A stretch of 64,000 bases of DNA, taken from [Enterobacter] lignolyticus SCF1 (lineage in GTDB: Bacteria; Pseudomonadota; Gammaproteobacteria; Enterobacterales; Enterobacteriaceae). The notes beneath the pieces are model-generated. The model worked only from the letters and a program-made list of their open reading frames with translations, was not told the DNA's origin and made no database searches. Positions 57,020 through 64,000 of the stretch are shown here, in pieces. The position numbers were made by a program, and so were the translations under genes. Where the stretch lies: NCBI RefSeq assembly GCF_000164865.1, contig NC_014618.1, forward strand, positions 496,001 through 560,000, read 5' to 3'. The number at the start of each line of letters is the position of its first letter. Position 1 is the stretch's first letter.

Positions 57020-57289
57020 ATGTCTCTAAGCGTTGAAGCTAAAGCGAAAATCGTTTCCGAGTTCGGTCGTGGTACTAACGACAGCGGTTCTACCGAAGTT
57101 CAGGTTGCCCTGCTGACTGCACAGATTAACCACCTGCAGGGTCACTTTGCAGAGCACAAAAAAGATCACCACAGCCGTCGTGGTCTGCTGCGCATGGTTT
57201 CTCAGCGTCGTAAACTGCTCGACTACCTGAAACGTAAAGATGTAGCACGCTACACTGCGCTGATCGAGCGTCTGGGTCTGCGTCGCTAA
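57020..57289 (+). CDS. rpsO: Small ribosomal subunit protein S15 (uS15)
   Basis: This 89-residue 30S protein binds the three-way junction of 16S rRNA, and in E. coli traps the ribosome on its own mRNA leader. The N terminus MSLSVEAKAKIV and HKKDHHSRRGL segment match the family. The TTTTGGAGTTGAAA leader ahead of the ATG is the same kind of sequence as in the E. coli operator. Confidence 0.98.
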   Translation: MSLSVEAKAKIVSEFGRGTNDSGSTEVQVALLTAQINHLQGHFAEHKKDHHSRRGLLRMVSQRRKLLDYLKRKDVARYTALIERLGLRR

Positions 57290-57308
57290 TTCTGGCGAGT
57301 TTCAGAAA

Positions 57309-57333
57309 GAGGGGCCTTCACGGCCCCTTTTTT
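57309..57333 (+). terminator. Intrinsic terminator/attenuator between rpsO and pnp
   Basis: Stem AGGGGCC/GGCCCCT with a TTCAC loop and six T residues. In E. coli the equivalent site stops part of the rpsO transcripts and the rest continue into pnp. Confidence 0.9.
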
Positions 57334-57339
57334 CAACCA

Positions 57340-57500
57340 GATGGCAGCAATTCGCCGGAAACTCATGTATTGTTTGTATTGTTGCAATAAATGATCTTCA
57401 TTGCAGAGGTTCGCGCGGCTAATGAGAGGCTTTACCCGCCAGGGTTAAGGTTGTCATTAGTCGCGAGGATGCAAGAAGATCGGGTTCTGAGCGGCACGCC
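57340..57500 (-). ncRNA. Possible location of an SraG-like small RNA
   Basis: E. coli encodes the small RNA SraG between rpsO and pnp, divergent from pnp. The same gap here is about 200 bases with a long stable inverted repeat, so a homologue is plausible. I cannot see a clear promoter or T-rich terminator on this strand. The call rests on position, and the ends are approximate. Confidence 0.25.
57414..57465 (+). promoter_or_regulatory. Long pnp leader hairpin (RNase III type)
   Basis: CGCGGCTAATGA and TCATTAGTCGCG pair across about 28 bases, with one G-T pair. In E. coli RNase III cuts a comparable stem in the pnp leader, and PNPase then degrades the duplex to repress its own translation. 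The conserved position suggests the same control. Confidence 0.7.
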
Positions 57501-57512
57501 GAAGGCGTGCCG
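57492..57512 (+). other. Short perfect hairpin near the pnp start
   Basis: CGGCACGCC-GAA-GGCGTGCCG is a perfect 9-bp stem 30 bases before the pnp start codon. No T-run follows, so it is a leader structure rather than a terminator. Confidence 0.6.
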
Positions 57513-57542
57513 TCACTCATCAAGACAAGAAAGGATAGAATT

Positions 57543-59678
57543 TTGTTAAATCCGATCGTTCGTAAATTCCAGTACGGTCAGCATACCGTTACGCTGGAAA
57601 CCGGCATGATGGCACGTCAGGCGACGGCAGCCGTTATGGTGAGCATGGATGACACCGCCGTTTTCGTGACCGTTGTTGGTCAGAAAAAAGCAAAACCGGG
57701 CCAGGACTTCTTCCCGCTGACCGTTAACTACCAGGAGCGTACCTACGCGGCCGGTAAAATCCCGGGTGGTTTCTTCCGTCGTGAAGGCCGTCCAAGCGAA
57801 GGCGAAACCCTGATCGCGCGTCTGATTGACCGCCCGGTTCGTCCGCTGTTCCCGGAAGGCTTCGTGAACGAAGTTCAGGTTATCGCCACCGTGGTTTCCG
57901 TTAACCCGCAGGTTAACCCGGATATCGTGGCGATGATTGGCGCCTCTGCCGCACTGTCTCTGTCCGGTATTCCGTTCAACGGCCCAATCGGCGCTGCGCG
58001 CGTGGGTTATATCAATGACCAGTACGTACTGAACCCGACGCCGGAAGAGCTGAAAGTCAGCAAACTGGATCTGGTGGTTGCCGGTACCGAAGCGGCCGTG
58101 CTGATGGTGGAATCCGAAGCCGAGCTGCTGAGCGAAGACCAGATGCTGGGCGCGGTCGTTTACGGCCACGAGCAGCAGCAGATCGTTATCCAGAACATCA
58201 ACGAGCTGGTGAAAGAAGCTGGCAAACCGCGTTGGGACTGGCAGCCGGAAGCGGTTAACGAAGCGCTGAACGCCCGCGTTGCCGCACTGGCTGAATCTCG
58301 CCTGAGCGAAGCCTACCGCATCACCGACAAGCAGGAGCGTTATGCTCAGGTTGACGTCATCAAATCCGAAACCATCGACACGCTGGTTGCGGAAGATGAA
58401 ACCCTGGACGCTAATGAGCTGGGTGAAATCCTGCACGCTATCGAGAAAAACGTCGTTCGTAGCCGCGTACTGGCAGGCGAGCCGCGCATCGATGGCCGCG
58501 AAAAAGACATGATCCGTGGTCTGGACGTTCGTACCGGCGTGCTGCCGCGTACTCACGGCTCCGCACTGTTCACCCGTGGTGAAACGCAGGCGCTGGTTAC
58601 CGCGACGCTGGGTACCGCCCGTGACGCGCAGATCATCGATGAAATCATGGGTGAGCGTACTGACACCTTCCTGTTCCACTACAACTTCCCTCCGTACTCT
58701 GTCGGCGAAACCGGCATGGTCGGTTCACCGAAGCGTCGTGAAATCGGTCACGGTCGTCTGGCGAAGCGCGGCGTTCTGGCCGTTATGCCGACGATGGAAC
58801 AGTTCCCGTACACCGTTCGCGTGGTGTCTGAAATCACCGAATCCAACGGCTCTTCTTCCATGGCTTCCGTGTGCGGCGCGTCTCTGGCGCTGATGGACGC
58901 AGGCGTGCCGGTGAAATCCGCCGTTGCGGGTATCGCGATGGGTCTGGTGAAAGAAGGCGACAACTTCGTAGTGCTGTCCGATATCCTGGGCGATGAAGAC
59001 CACCTGGGCGACATGGACTTCAAAGTTGCGGGTTCCCGCGACGGTATCTCTGCGCTGCAGATGGATATCAAAATTGAAGGCATCACCAAAGAGATCATGC
59101 AGGTTGCGCTGAACCAGGCTAAAGGCGCGCGTCTGCATATCCTGAGCGTGATGGAGCAGGCGATCAACGCACCGCGTGGCGATATCTCTGAATTCGCACC
59201 GCGTATTCACACCATCAAGATCAACCCGGACAAGATCAAAGACGTGATCGGCAAGGGTGGTTCTGTGATTCGTGCGCTGACCGAAGAGACCGGCACCACC
59301 ATCGAAATCGAAGACGACGGTACTGTGAAGATCGCAGCGACCGACGGCGACAAAGCGAAACACGCTATCCGCCGTATCGAAGAGATCACCGCAGAGATCG
59401 AAGTGGGCCGCATCTACAACGGTAAAGTCACCCGTATCGTAGACTTCGGCGCCTTCGTCGCTATCGGCGGCGGCAAGGAAGGTCTGGTACACATTTCTCA
59501 GATTGCCGACAAGCGCGTTGAGAAAGTGACCGACTACCTGCAGATGAATCAGGAAGTACCGGTTAAGGTTCTGGAAGTCGATCGTCAGGGCCGTATCCGT
59601 CTGAGCATTAAAGAAGCGACCGAGCAGTCTCAGCCAGCAGTCGCGCCGGAAGCTCCGGTAGCAGAACAAGGCGAGTAA
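57543..59678 (+). CDS. pnp: Polynucleotide phosphorylase (PNPase)
   Basis: This 711-residue exoribonuclease degrades mRNA 3' to 5' with phosphate, and is part of the degradosome. Two RNase PH domains (about 1-215 and 310-540), a KH domain (about 550-610, with VIGKGG) and an S1 domain (about 620-690) are present. It starts at TTG 57543 after AAAGGATAG; the next residues LNPIVRKFQYG are the family start. An in-frame frame further upstream overlaps leader hairpins. Confidence 0.97.
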   Translation: MLNPIVRKFQYGQHTVTLETGMMARQATAAVMVSMDDTAVFVTVVGQKKAKPGQDFFPLTVNYQERTYAAGKIPGGFFRREGRPSEGETLIARLIDRPVRPLFPEGFVNEVQVIATVVSVNPQVNPDIVAMIGASAALSLSGIPFNGPIGAARVGYINDQYVLNPTPEELKVSKLDLVVAGTEAAVLMVESEAELLSEDQMLGAVVYGHEQQQIVIQNINELVKEAGKPRWDWQPEAVNEALNARVAALAESRLSEAYRITDKQERYAQVDVIKSETIDTLVAEDETLDANELGEILHAIEKNVVRSRVLAGEPRIDGREKDMIRGLDVRTGVLPRTHGSALFTRGETQALVTATLGTARDAQIIDEIMGERTDTFLFHYNFPPYSVGETGMVGSPKRREIGHGRLAKRGVLAVMPTMEQFPYTVRVVSEITESNGSSSMASVCGASLALMDAGVPVKSAVAGIAMGLVKEGDNFVVLSDILGDEDHLGDMDFKVAGSRDGISALQMDIKIEGITKEIMQVALNQAKGARLHILSVMEQAINAPRGDISEFAPRIHTIKINPDKIKDVIGKGGSVIRALTEETGTTIEIEDDGTVKIAATDGDKAKHAIRRIEEITAEIEVGRIYNGKVTRIVDFGAFVAIGGGKEGLVHISQIADKRVEKVTDYLQMNQEVPVKVLEVDRQGRIRLSIKEATEQSQPAVAPEAPVAEQGE

Positions 59679-59689
59679 GGTTGCCATTT

Positions 59690-59711
59690 GCCCTCCGCGT
59701 TTGCGGAGGGC
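59690..59711 (+). other. Stable hairpin between pnp and nlpI
   Basis: GCCCTCCGC/GCGGAGGGC with a GTTT loop starts 12 bases after the pnp stop. There is no T-tract, so it is more likely a 3' stabiliser or partial terminator. Confidence 0.6.
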
Positions 59712-59785
59712 GTATTCCGGGCAGGACGCTTGTTTGCAGCCGGGGAACAGGACGTTCATCCAATTGTTGTCTTCGGGAGTGGGAA

Positions 59786-60670
59786 ATGAAGCCTTTTTTG
59801 CGCTGGTGTTTCGTTGCGACAGCACTCACGCTGGCAGGATGCAGCAACTCTGCCTGGCGTAAGAGCGAAGTCCTCGCGGTGCCATTGCAACCGACTTTGC
59901 AGCAAGAAGTGATTCTGGCACGCATGGAACAAATTCTTGCCAGTCGGGCTTTAACCGATGACGAACGCGCGCAGCTTTTATATGAGCGCGGAGTGTTGTA
60001 TGATAGTCTCGGTCTGAGAGCTTTAGCGCGCAATGATTTCTCGCAAGCTTTAGCAATCCGACCGGATATGCCGGAAGTATTCAATTACTTAGGCATTTAT
60101 TTAACGCAGGCAGGCAATTATGATGCTGCCTATGAAGCGTTTGATTCTGTACTTGAGCTTGATCCAACTTACAATTACGCGTACTTAAACCGCGGCATCG
60201 CGCTGTATTACGGTGGCCGTGCTAAGTTAGCGCAAGATGATCTGCTGGCGTTTTATCAAGACGATCCCAACGATCCTTTCCGGAGCCTATGGCTTTACAT
60301 CGCTGAGCGGAAGCTCGACGAAAAGCAGGCGTTAGTCGCTCTCAAACAGCGCTACGAAAAATCCGATAAAGAGCAATGGGGATGGAACATTGTCGAGTTC
60401 TACCTCGGCGACATTAGCGAAGCAACGCTGATGGATCGCCTGAAGGCTGACGCAACGGATAACACCTCGCTCGCTGAACATCTCAGTGAAACCAACTTCT
60501 ATTTAGGTAAGTACTACCTAAGTCTGGGGGATAAGGACAGCGCTGCGGCACTGTTCAAACTGGCGGTCGCCAACAACGTTCATAACTTTGTTGAGCACCG
60601 ATACGCATTGTTGGAATTAGCGCTCTTGGGCCAGGAGCAAGACGACCTGGCAGAATCGGACCAGCAATAG
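59786..60670 (+). CDS. nlpI: NlpI, outer-membrane TPR lipoprotein
   Basis: This 294-residue lipoprotein scaffolds peptidoglycan hydrolases and presents the endopeptidase MepS to the protease Prc. The lipobox is LAGC with Cys19, and Ser at +2 predicts the outer membrane. TPR-like repeats run from about residue 60 to 270, including the GVLYDSLGLRALARNDF and YNYAYLNRGIALYY segments. The ATG at 59786 follows GGGAGTGGGAA. Confidence 0.97.
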   Translation: MKPFLRWCFVATALTLAGCSNSAWRKSEVLAVPLQPTLQQEVILARMEQILASRALTDDERAQLLYERGVLYDSLGLRALARNDFSQALAIRPDMPEVFNYLGIYLTQAGNYDAAYEAFDSVLELDPTYNYAYLNRGIALYYGGRAKLAQDDLLAFYQDDPNDPFRSLWLYIAERKLDEKQALVALKQRYEKSDKEQWGWNIVEFYLGDISEATLMDRLKADATDNTSLAEHLSETNFYLGKYYLSLGDKDSAAALFKLAVANNVHNFVEHRYALLELALLGQEQDDLAESDQQ

Positions 60671-60777
60671 CTGACGAACAACTCAGCCCGTAATCTTTTT
60701 TTGATTGCCATCACCTTCGCGGGTGAGGGCTTTATTGTTCGTTAATTCAACTAATTTGAGCCGGTTCACACTTTTCA

Positions 60778-60858
60778 ATGAAAATTGCCCTTAGTTTTCA
60801 CGATGAGTTATGTAGACTGGCCGCCATTGATTTTGAGGCACACGTACTACATGGCTGA
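60778..60858 (+). CDS. yrbN: YrbN, 26-residue leader peptide overlapping deaD
   Basis: The 26-residue frame MKIALSFHDELCRLAAIDFE... ends HVLHG and has a TGA at 60856-60858. It overlaps the deaD start (60851) by 8 bases. E. coli has a small protein of the same length and place named yrbN. A role in translational coupling to deaD has been suggested by the layout. It is too short for ordinary gene finders. Confidence 0.75.
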   Translation: MKIALSFHDELCRLAAIDFEAHVLHG

Positions 60859-62782
60859 ATTCGAAACCACTTTTGCAGATCTGGGCCTGAAGGCTCCTAT
60901 CCTTGAAGCCCTTAACGATCTGGGTTACGAAAAACCATCGCCGATCCAGGCGGAATGTATCCCGCACCTGTTGGGTGGCCGCGATGTTCTGGGTATGGCC
61001 CAGACCGGTAGCGGTAAAACTGCAGCGTTTTCTCTGCCGCTGCTTAACAATCTCGATCCTGAACTGAAAGCACCCCAGATTCTGGTGCTGGCACCGACCC
61101 GCGAACTGGCGGTCCAGGTTGCTGAAGCGATGACGGATTTCTCTAAACATATGCGCGGCGTAAACGTGGTAGCCCTGTACGGCGGCCAGCGTTATGACGT
61201 GCAGTTACGCGCCCTGCGTCAGGGGCCGCAGATCGTCGTCGGTACGCCGGGCCGTCTGCTGGACCACCTGAAACGTGGCACCCTGGACCTCTCTCGTCTG
61301 AGCGGTCTGGTACTGGATGAAGCTGACGAAATGCTGCGCATGGGCTTCATCGAAGACGTTGAAACTATCATGGCGGAGATCCCGGACGGTCACCAGACCG
61401 CGCTGTTCTCCGCAACCATGCCGGAAGCGATTCGCCGCATTACCCGCCGCTTTATGAAAGAGCCGCAGGAAGTGCGCATCCAGTCCAGCGTGACCACGCG
61501 TCCTGACATCAGCCAGAGCTACTGGACCGTCTGGGGCATGCGTAAAAACGAAGCGCTGGTGCGTTTCCTGGAAGCGGAAGATTTTGACGCGGCCATCATT
61601 TTCGTGCGCACCAAAAACGCGACGCTGGAAGTGGCGGAAGCCCTGGAGCGTAACGGCTACAACAGCGCGGCGCTGAACGGCGACATGAACCAGGCGCTGC
61701 GTGAGCAGACTCTGGAGCGTCTGAAAGACGGTCGTCTGGACATCCTGATCGCAACCGACGTTGCGGCGCGTGGTCTGGACGTTGAGCGCATCAGCCTCGT
61801 GGTTAACTACGATATTCCGATGGATACCGAGTCCTACGTTCACCGTATCGGTCGTACCGGCCGCGCCGGTCGTGCCGGTCGCGCGCTGCTGTTCGTGGAA
61901 AACCGCGAACGCCGCCTGCTGCGCAACATCGAACGCCTGATGAAGCTGACCATTCCGGAAGTTGAGCTGCCAAACGCAGAGCTGCTGGGCAAACGCCGTC
62001 TGGAAAAATTCGCCGCTAAAGTTCAGCAGCAGCTGGAAAGCAGCGACCTGGATCAGTACCGCAACCTGCTGACGAAGCTGCAGCCGGAAAGCGCTGAAGG
62101 CGAGCTGGATATGGAAACGCTGGCCGCCGCGCTGCTGAAAATGGCGCAGGGCGAACGTCCGCTGATCCTGCCGCCGGATGCGCCGATGCGTCCTAAGCGT
62201 GAGTTCCGTGACCGTGACGATCGTTTCGAGCGTCGTGGCGACCGTAACGACCGCGGCCCGCGCGGCGATCGTCCGGAGCGTGGCGGTGAAGATCGTCCGC
62301 GTCGCGAGCGTCGTGACGTTGGCGAAATGGAGCTGTACCGTATTGAAGTGGGCCGTGATGACGGCGTTGAAGTTCGTCATATCGTTGGCGCGATTGCTAA
62401 CGAAGGCGACATCAGCAGCCGCTACATCGGTAACATCAAGCTTTTCGGCACCCACTCCACCATCGAGCTGCCGAAAGGCATGCCGGGCGAGGTTCTGCAG
62501 CACTTTACCCGTACCCGCATCCTGAACAAGCCGATGAACATGCAGCTGCTCGGCGATGCGCAGCCGCGCACTGACCGCGGCGGTGAGCGTCGTGGCGGTG
62601 CTCGCAATGGCGAAAGCCGTGGTTTCGGCGGTGAGCGTCGTGAAGGCGGTCGTGGCGATGGTCGTCGCTTCTCCGGCGAACGTCGTGAAGGCCATCGCGG
62701 TCAGCGTCGTGACGACAACGGTGCGCCGCGCGCCCCGCGTCGTGATGACAACGGCAGCCGTCGTCGCTTCGGCGACGCATAA
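60851..62782 (+). CDS. deaD: DeaD (CsdA), cold-shock DEAD-box RNA helicase
   Basis: This 643-residue helicase unwinds RNA in 50S assembly and mRNA decay at low temperature. Walker A is AQTGSGKT (50-57), followed by DEAD, SAT and HRIGRTGRAGR. The C-terminal part has a DbpA-like RNA-binding domain flanked by Arg/Gly/Asp-rich low-complexity runs. The tail is about 14 residues longer than in E. coli (629). Start at 60851 (MAEFETTFADLG) lies within yrbN. Confidence 0.97.
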   Translation: MAEFETTFADLGLKAPILEALNDLGYEKPSPIQAECIPHLLGGRDVLGMAQTGSGKTAAFSLPLLNNLDPELKAPQILVLAPTRELAVQVAEAMTDFSKHMRGVNVVALYGGQRYDVQLRALRQGPQIVVGTPGRLLDHLKRGTLDLSRLSGLVLDEADEMLRMGFIEDVETIMAEIPDGHQTALFSATMPEAIRRITRRFMKEPQEVRIQSSVTTRPDISQSYWTVWGMRKNEALVRFLEAEDFDAAIIFVRTKNATLEVAEALERNGYNSAALNGDMNQALREQTLERLKDGRLDILIATDVAARGLDVERISLVVNYDIPMDTESYVHRIGRTGRAGRAGRALLFVENRERRLLRNIERLMKLTIPEVELPNAELLGKRRLEKFAAKVQQQLESSDLDQYRNLLTKLQPESAEGELDMETLAAALLKMAQGERPLILPPDAPMRPKREFRDRDDRFERRGDRNDRGPRGDRPERGGEDRPRRERRDVGEMELYRIEVGRDDGVEVRHIVGAIANEGDISSRYIGNIKLFGTHSTIELPKGMPGEVLQHFTRTRILNKPMNMQLLGDAQPRTDRGGERRGGARNGESRGFGGERREGGRGDGRRFSGERREGHRGQRRDDNGAPRAPRRDDNGSRRRFGDA

Positions 62783-62810
62783 GGTCAGCGTAAAAAACTG
62801 CTCTTAACCG

Positions 62811-62828
62811 CGTAAAGTAATATATACA
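62811..62828. promoter_or_regulatory. Putative TyrR box upstream of mtr
   Basis: CGTAAA-GTAATA-TATACA has the TyrR layout TGTAAA-N6-TTTACA with one mismatch in each arm. E. coli mtr is activated by TyrR with phenylalanine or tyrosine. It lies just before the deaD terminator stem. Confidence 0.6.
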
Positions 62829-62858
62829 GCCCCGATCGTCGCGATTGGGGCTTTTTTT
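62828..62858 (+). terminator. Intrinsic terminator of deaD
   Basis: Stem AGCCCCGATCG/CGATTGGGGCT (one G-T pair) with a TCG loop and seven T residues. It lies 45 bases after the deaD stop. Confidence 0.9.
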
Positions 62859-62865
62859 ATTTCAT

Positions 62866-62888
62866 TTGTACTCGTGTACTGGTACAGT
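62866..62888. promoter_or_regulatory. Putative TrpR operator at the mtr promoter
   Basis: A palindromic TGTAC-TG-GTACA (62875-62886) follows the related half GTACTCG. The same kind of sequence in E. coli mtr binds TrpR with tryptophan and overlaps the promoter. It lies about 45 bases before the mtr ATG. Confidence 0.5.
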
Positions 62889-62931
62889 GCTTCGCGTTGA
62901 GCTGAATATGATTTCCTGGAGACAAGCGCAG

Positions 62932-64000
62932 ATGGCGACACTCACTACCACAGCAACCCGACCGTCCCTGTTTGGCGGCGTGGTGATTATCGGCGGCACC
63001 ATTATCGGCGCGGGGATGTTCTCCCTGCCGGTGGTCATGTCCGGCGCGTGGTTTTTCTGGTCGCTGGCGGCGCTGGTGTTTACCTGGTTCTGCATGCTGC
63101 ATTCCGGGCTGATGATCCTTGAGGCGAACCTCAACTACCGCATCGGTTCAAGCTTCGACACCATCACCAAAGATCTGCTCGGCAAAGGCTGGAACGTGGT
63201 GAACGGGGTTTCCATCGCGTTTGTACTTTATATCCTGACCTACGCCTATATCTCAGCGAGCGGTTCGATTCTGCACCACACCTTTAATGAGCTGTCGCTG
63301 AACGTTCCGGCACGGGCGGCGGGCTTTGGTTTTGCGCTGCTGGTGGCGTTTGTGGTGTGGCTGAGCACCAAAGCGGTCAGCCGGATGACGGCGATTGTGC
63401 TGGGCGCCAAAGTGATTACCTTTTTCCTCACCTTCGGCAGCCTGCTCGGCCATGTGCAGCCGGTCACCCTGTTTAACGTGGCGGAGAAAAACGCCTCGTA
63501 TATGCCGTATCTGCTGATGACGCTGCCATTTTGTCTGGCCTCCTTCGGTTATCACGGCAACGTGCCGAGCCTGATGAAATACTACGGTAAAGATCCGCGC
63601 ACCATCACCCGCTGCCTGGTGTACGGCACGCTGCTGGCGCTGGGGCTGTACGTCATCTGGCTGCTGGGGACGATGGGTAATATTCCGCGTCCTGAGTTTA
63701 TCGGCATCGCGCAGCAGGGCGGTAACATTGACGTGCTGGTGCAGGCGCTGAGCGGAGTGCTCAACAGCCGTAGTCTGGATTTGCTGCTGGTGGTGTTCTC
63801 CAACTTTGCGGTCGCCAGCTCGTTTCTCGGCGTGACGCTGGGCCTGTTTGATTACCTGGCTGACCTGTTCAAGTTTGATGACTCTGCGCTGGGACGCTTT
63901 AAGACCGCGCTGCTGACCTTTACGCCGCCGGTGGTTGGCGGTCTGCTGTGGCCGAACGGGTTCCTCTACGCTATCGGCTATGCGGGCCTGGCCGCCACTA
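62932..64000 (+). CDS. mtr: Mtr, high-affinity tryptophan permease (C-terminal end outside the window)
   Basis: The first 356 residues of this HAAAP-family tryptophan-proton symporter are visible; the full protein should be near 414. The start is MATLTTTATRPSL, with the segment GGTIIGAGMFSLPVV in the first helix, which is the family signature. About nine or ten hydrophobic helices are present before the edge. Upstream TyrR- and TrpR-like sites fit the known control. There is no stop codon before 64000. Confidence 0.96.
   Translation, partial: MATLTTTATRPSLFGGVVIIGGTIIGAGMFSLPVVMSGAWFFWSLAALVFTWFCMLHSGLMILEANLNYRIGSSFDTITKDLLGKGWNVVNGVSIAFVLYILTYAYISASGSILHHTFNELSLNVPARAAGFGFALLVAFVVWLSTKAVSRMTAIVLGAKVITFFLTFGSLLGHVQPVTLFNVAEKNASYMPYLLMTLPFCLASFGYHGNVPSLMKYYGKDPRTITRCLVYGTLLALGLYVIWLLGTMGNIPRPEFIGIAQQGGNIDVLVQALSGVLNSRSLDLLLVVFSNFAVASSFLGVTLGLFDYLADLFKFDDSALGRFKTALLTFTPPVVGGLLWPNGFLYAIGYAGLAAT

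Overview
The window is chromosomal DNA of an enterobacterial gammaproteobacterium. It reads as one unbroken stretch of the conserved block that in Escherichia coli runs from degS to mtr (around minute 70-72), and most products look close to their E. coli counterparts as I remember them. It is not E. coli K-12. The block usually found between dcuD and gltD (gltF, yhc genes, nan operon) is absent, yhbX is absent next to argG, and a different set of genes lies between leuU and argG. The GC-rich codon use and a REP-type repeat (55386-55454) suggest a relative of Klebsiella, Enterobacter or Kosakonia. I cannot fix the species from sequence alone.

Layout. 1-3711: envelope proteases degS (partial) and degQ, zapG, and divergent zapE. 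3931-6210: rplM-rpsI and sspA-sspB. 6253-13866, minus strand: dcuD and glutamate synthase gltB-gltD. 14540-19564: yhcC, arcB, elbB, mtgA. 19577-27458, minus strand: yrbG-kdsD-kdsC-lptC-lptA-lptB-rpoN-hpf-ptsN-rapZ-npr, which joins LPS synthesis and export to nitrogen-PTS and sigma-54 functions. 27669-32462: mlaFEDCB (phospholipid retrograde transport), ibaG and murA. 32519-39693: sfsB, ispB, rplU-rpmA-yhbE-obgE, dacB, greA, yhbY. 39816-45437: rlmE-ftsH, folP-glmM, secG and tRNA-Leu(GAG). 45582-48536: an accessory envelope set. 48729-50075: argG. 50409-64000: initiator tRNA metY, rimP-nusA-infB-rbfA-truB-rpsO-pnp, nlpI, yrbN/deaD and mtr (partial).

The part that departs from the core is 45420-50351. 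The last 19 bases of the leuU region (the 3' end of the tRNA plus one base) are repeated exactly at 50333-50351, 57 bases before metY. The intact tRNA end and the orphan copy bracket a small lipoprotein, a YfaZ-type outer-membrane protein, a second complete OmpA-type porin, a CRP-fold regulator of the YaiV/IprA type, and argG. This is the footprint expected of a block inserted at the 3' end of a tRNA gene, although no integrase remains. It is the observation most worth following up.

I found no CRISPR array, transposon, prophage, restriction system, toxin-antitoxin pair or biosynthetic cluster. Almost everything else is ordinary, well-conserved housekeeping sequence. Comparisons with E. coli lengths and residues are from memory, not from a search.
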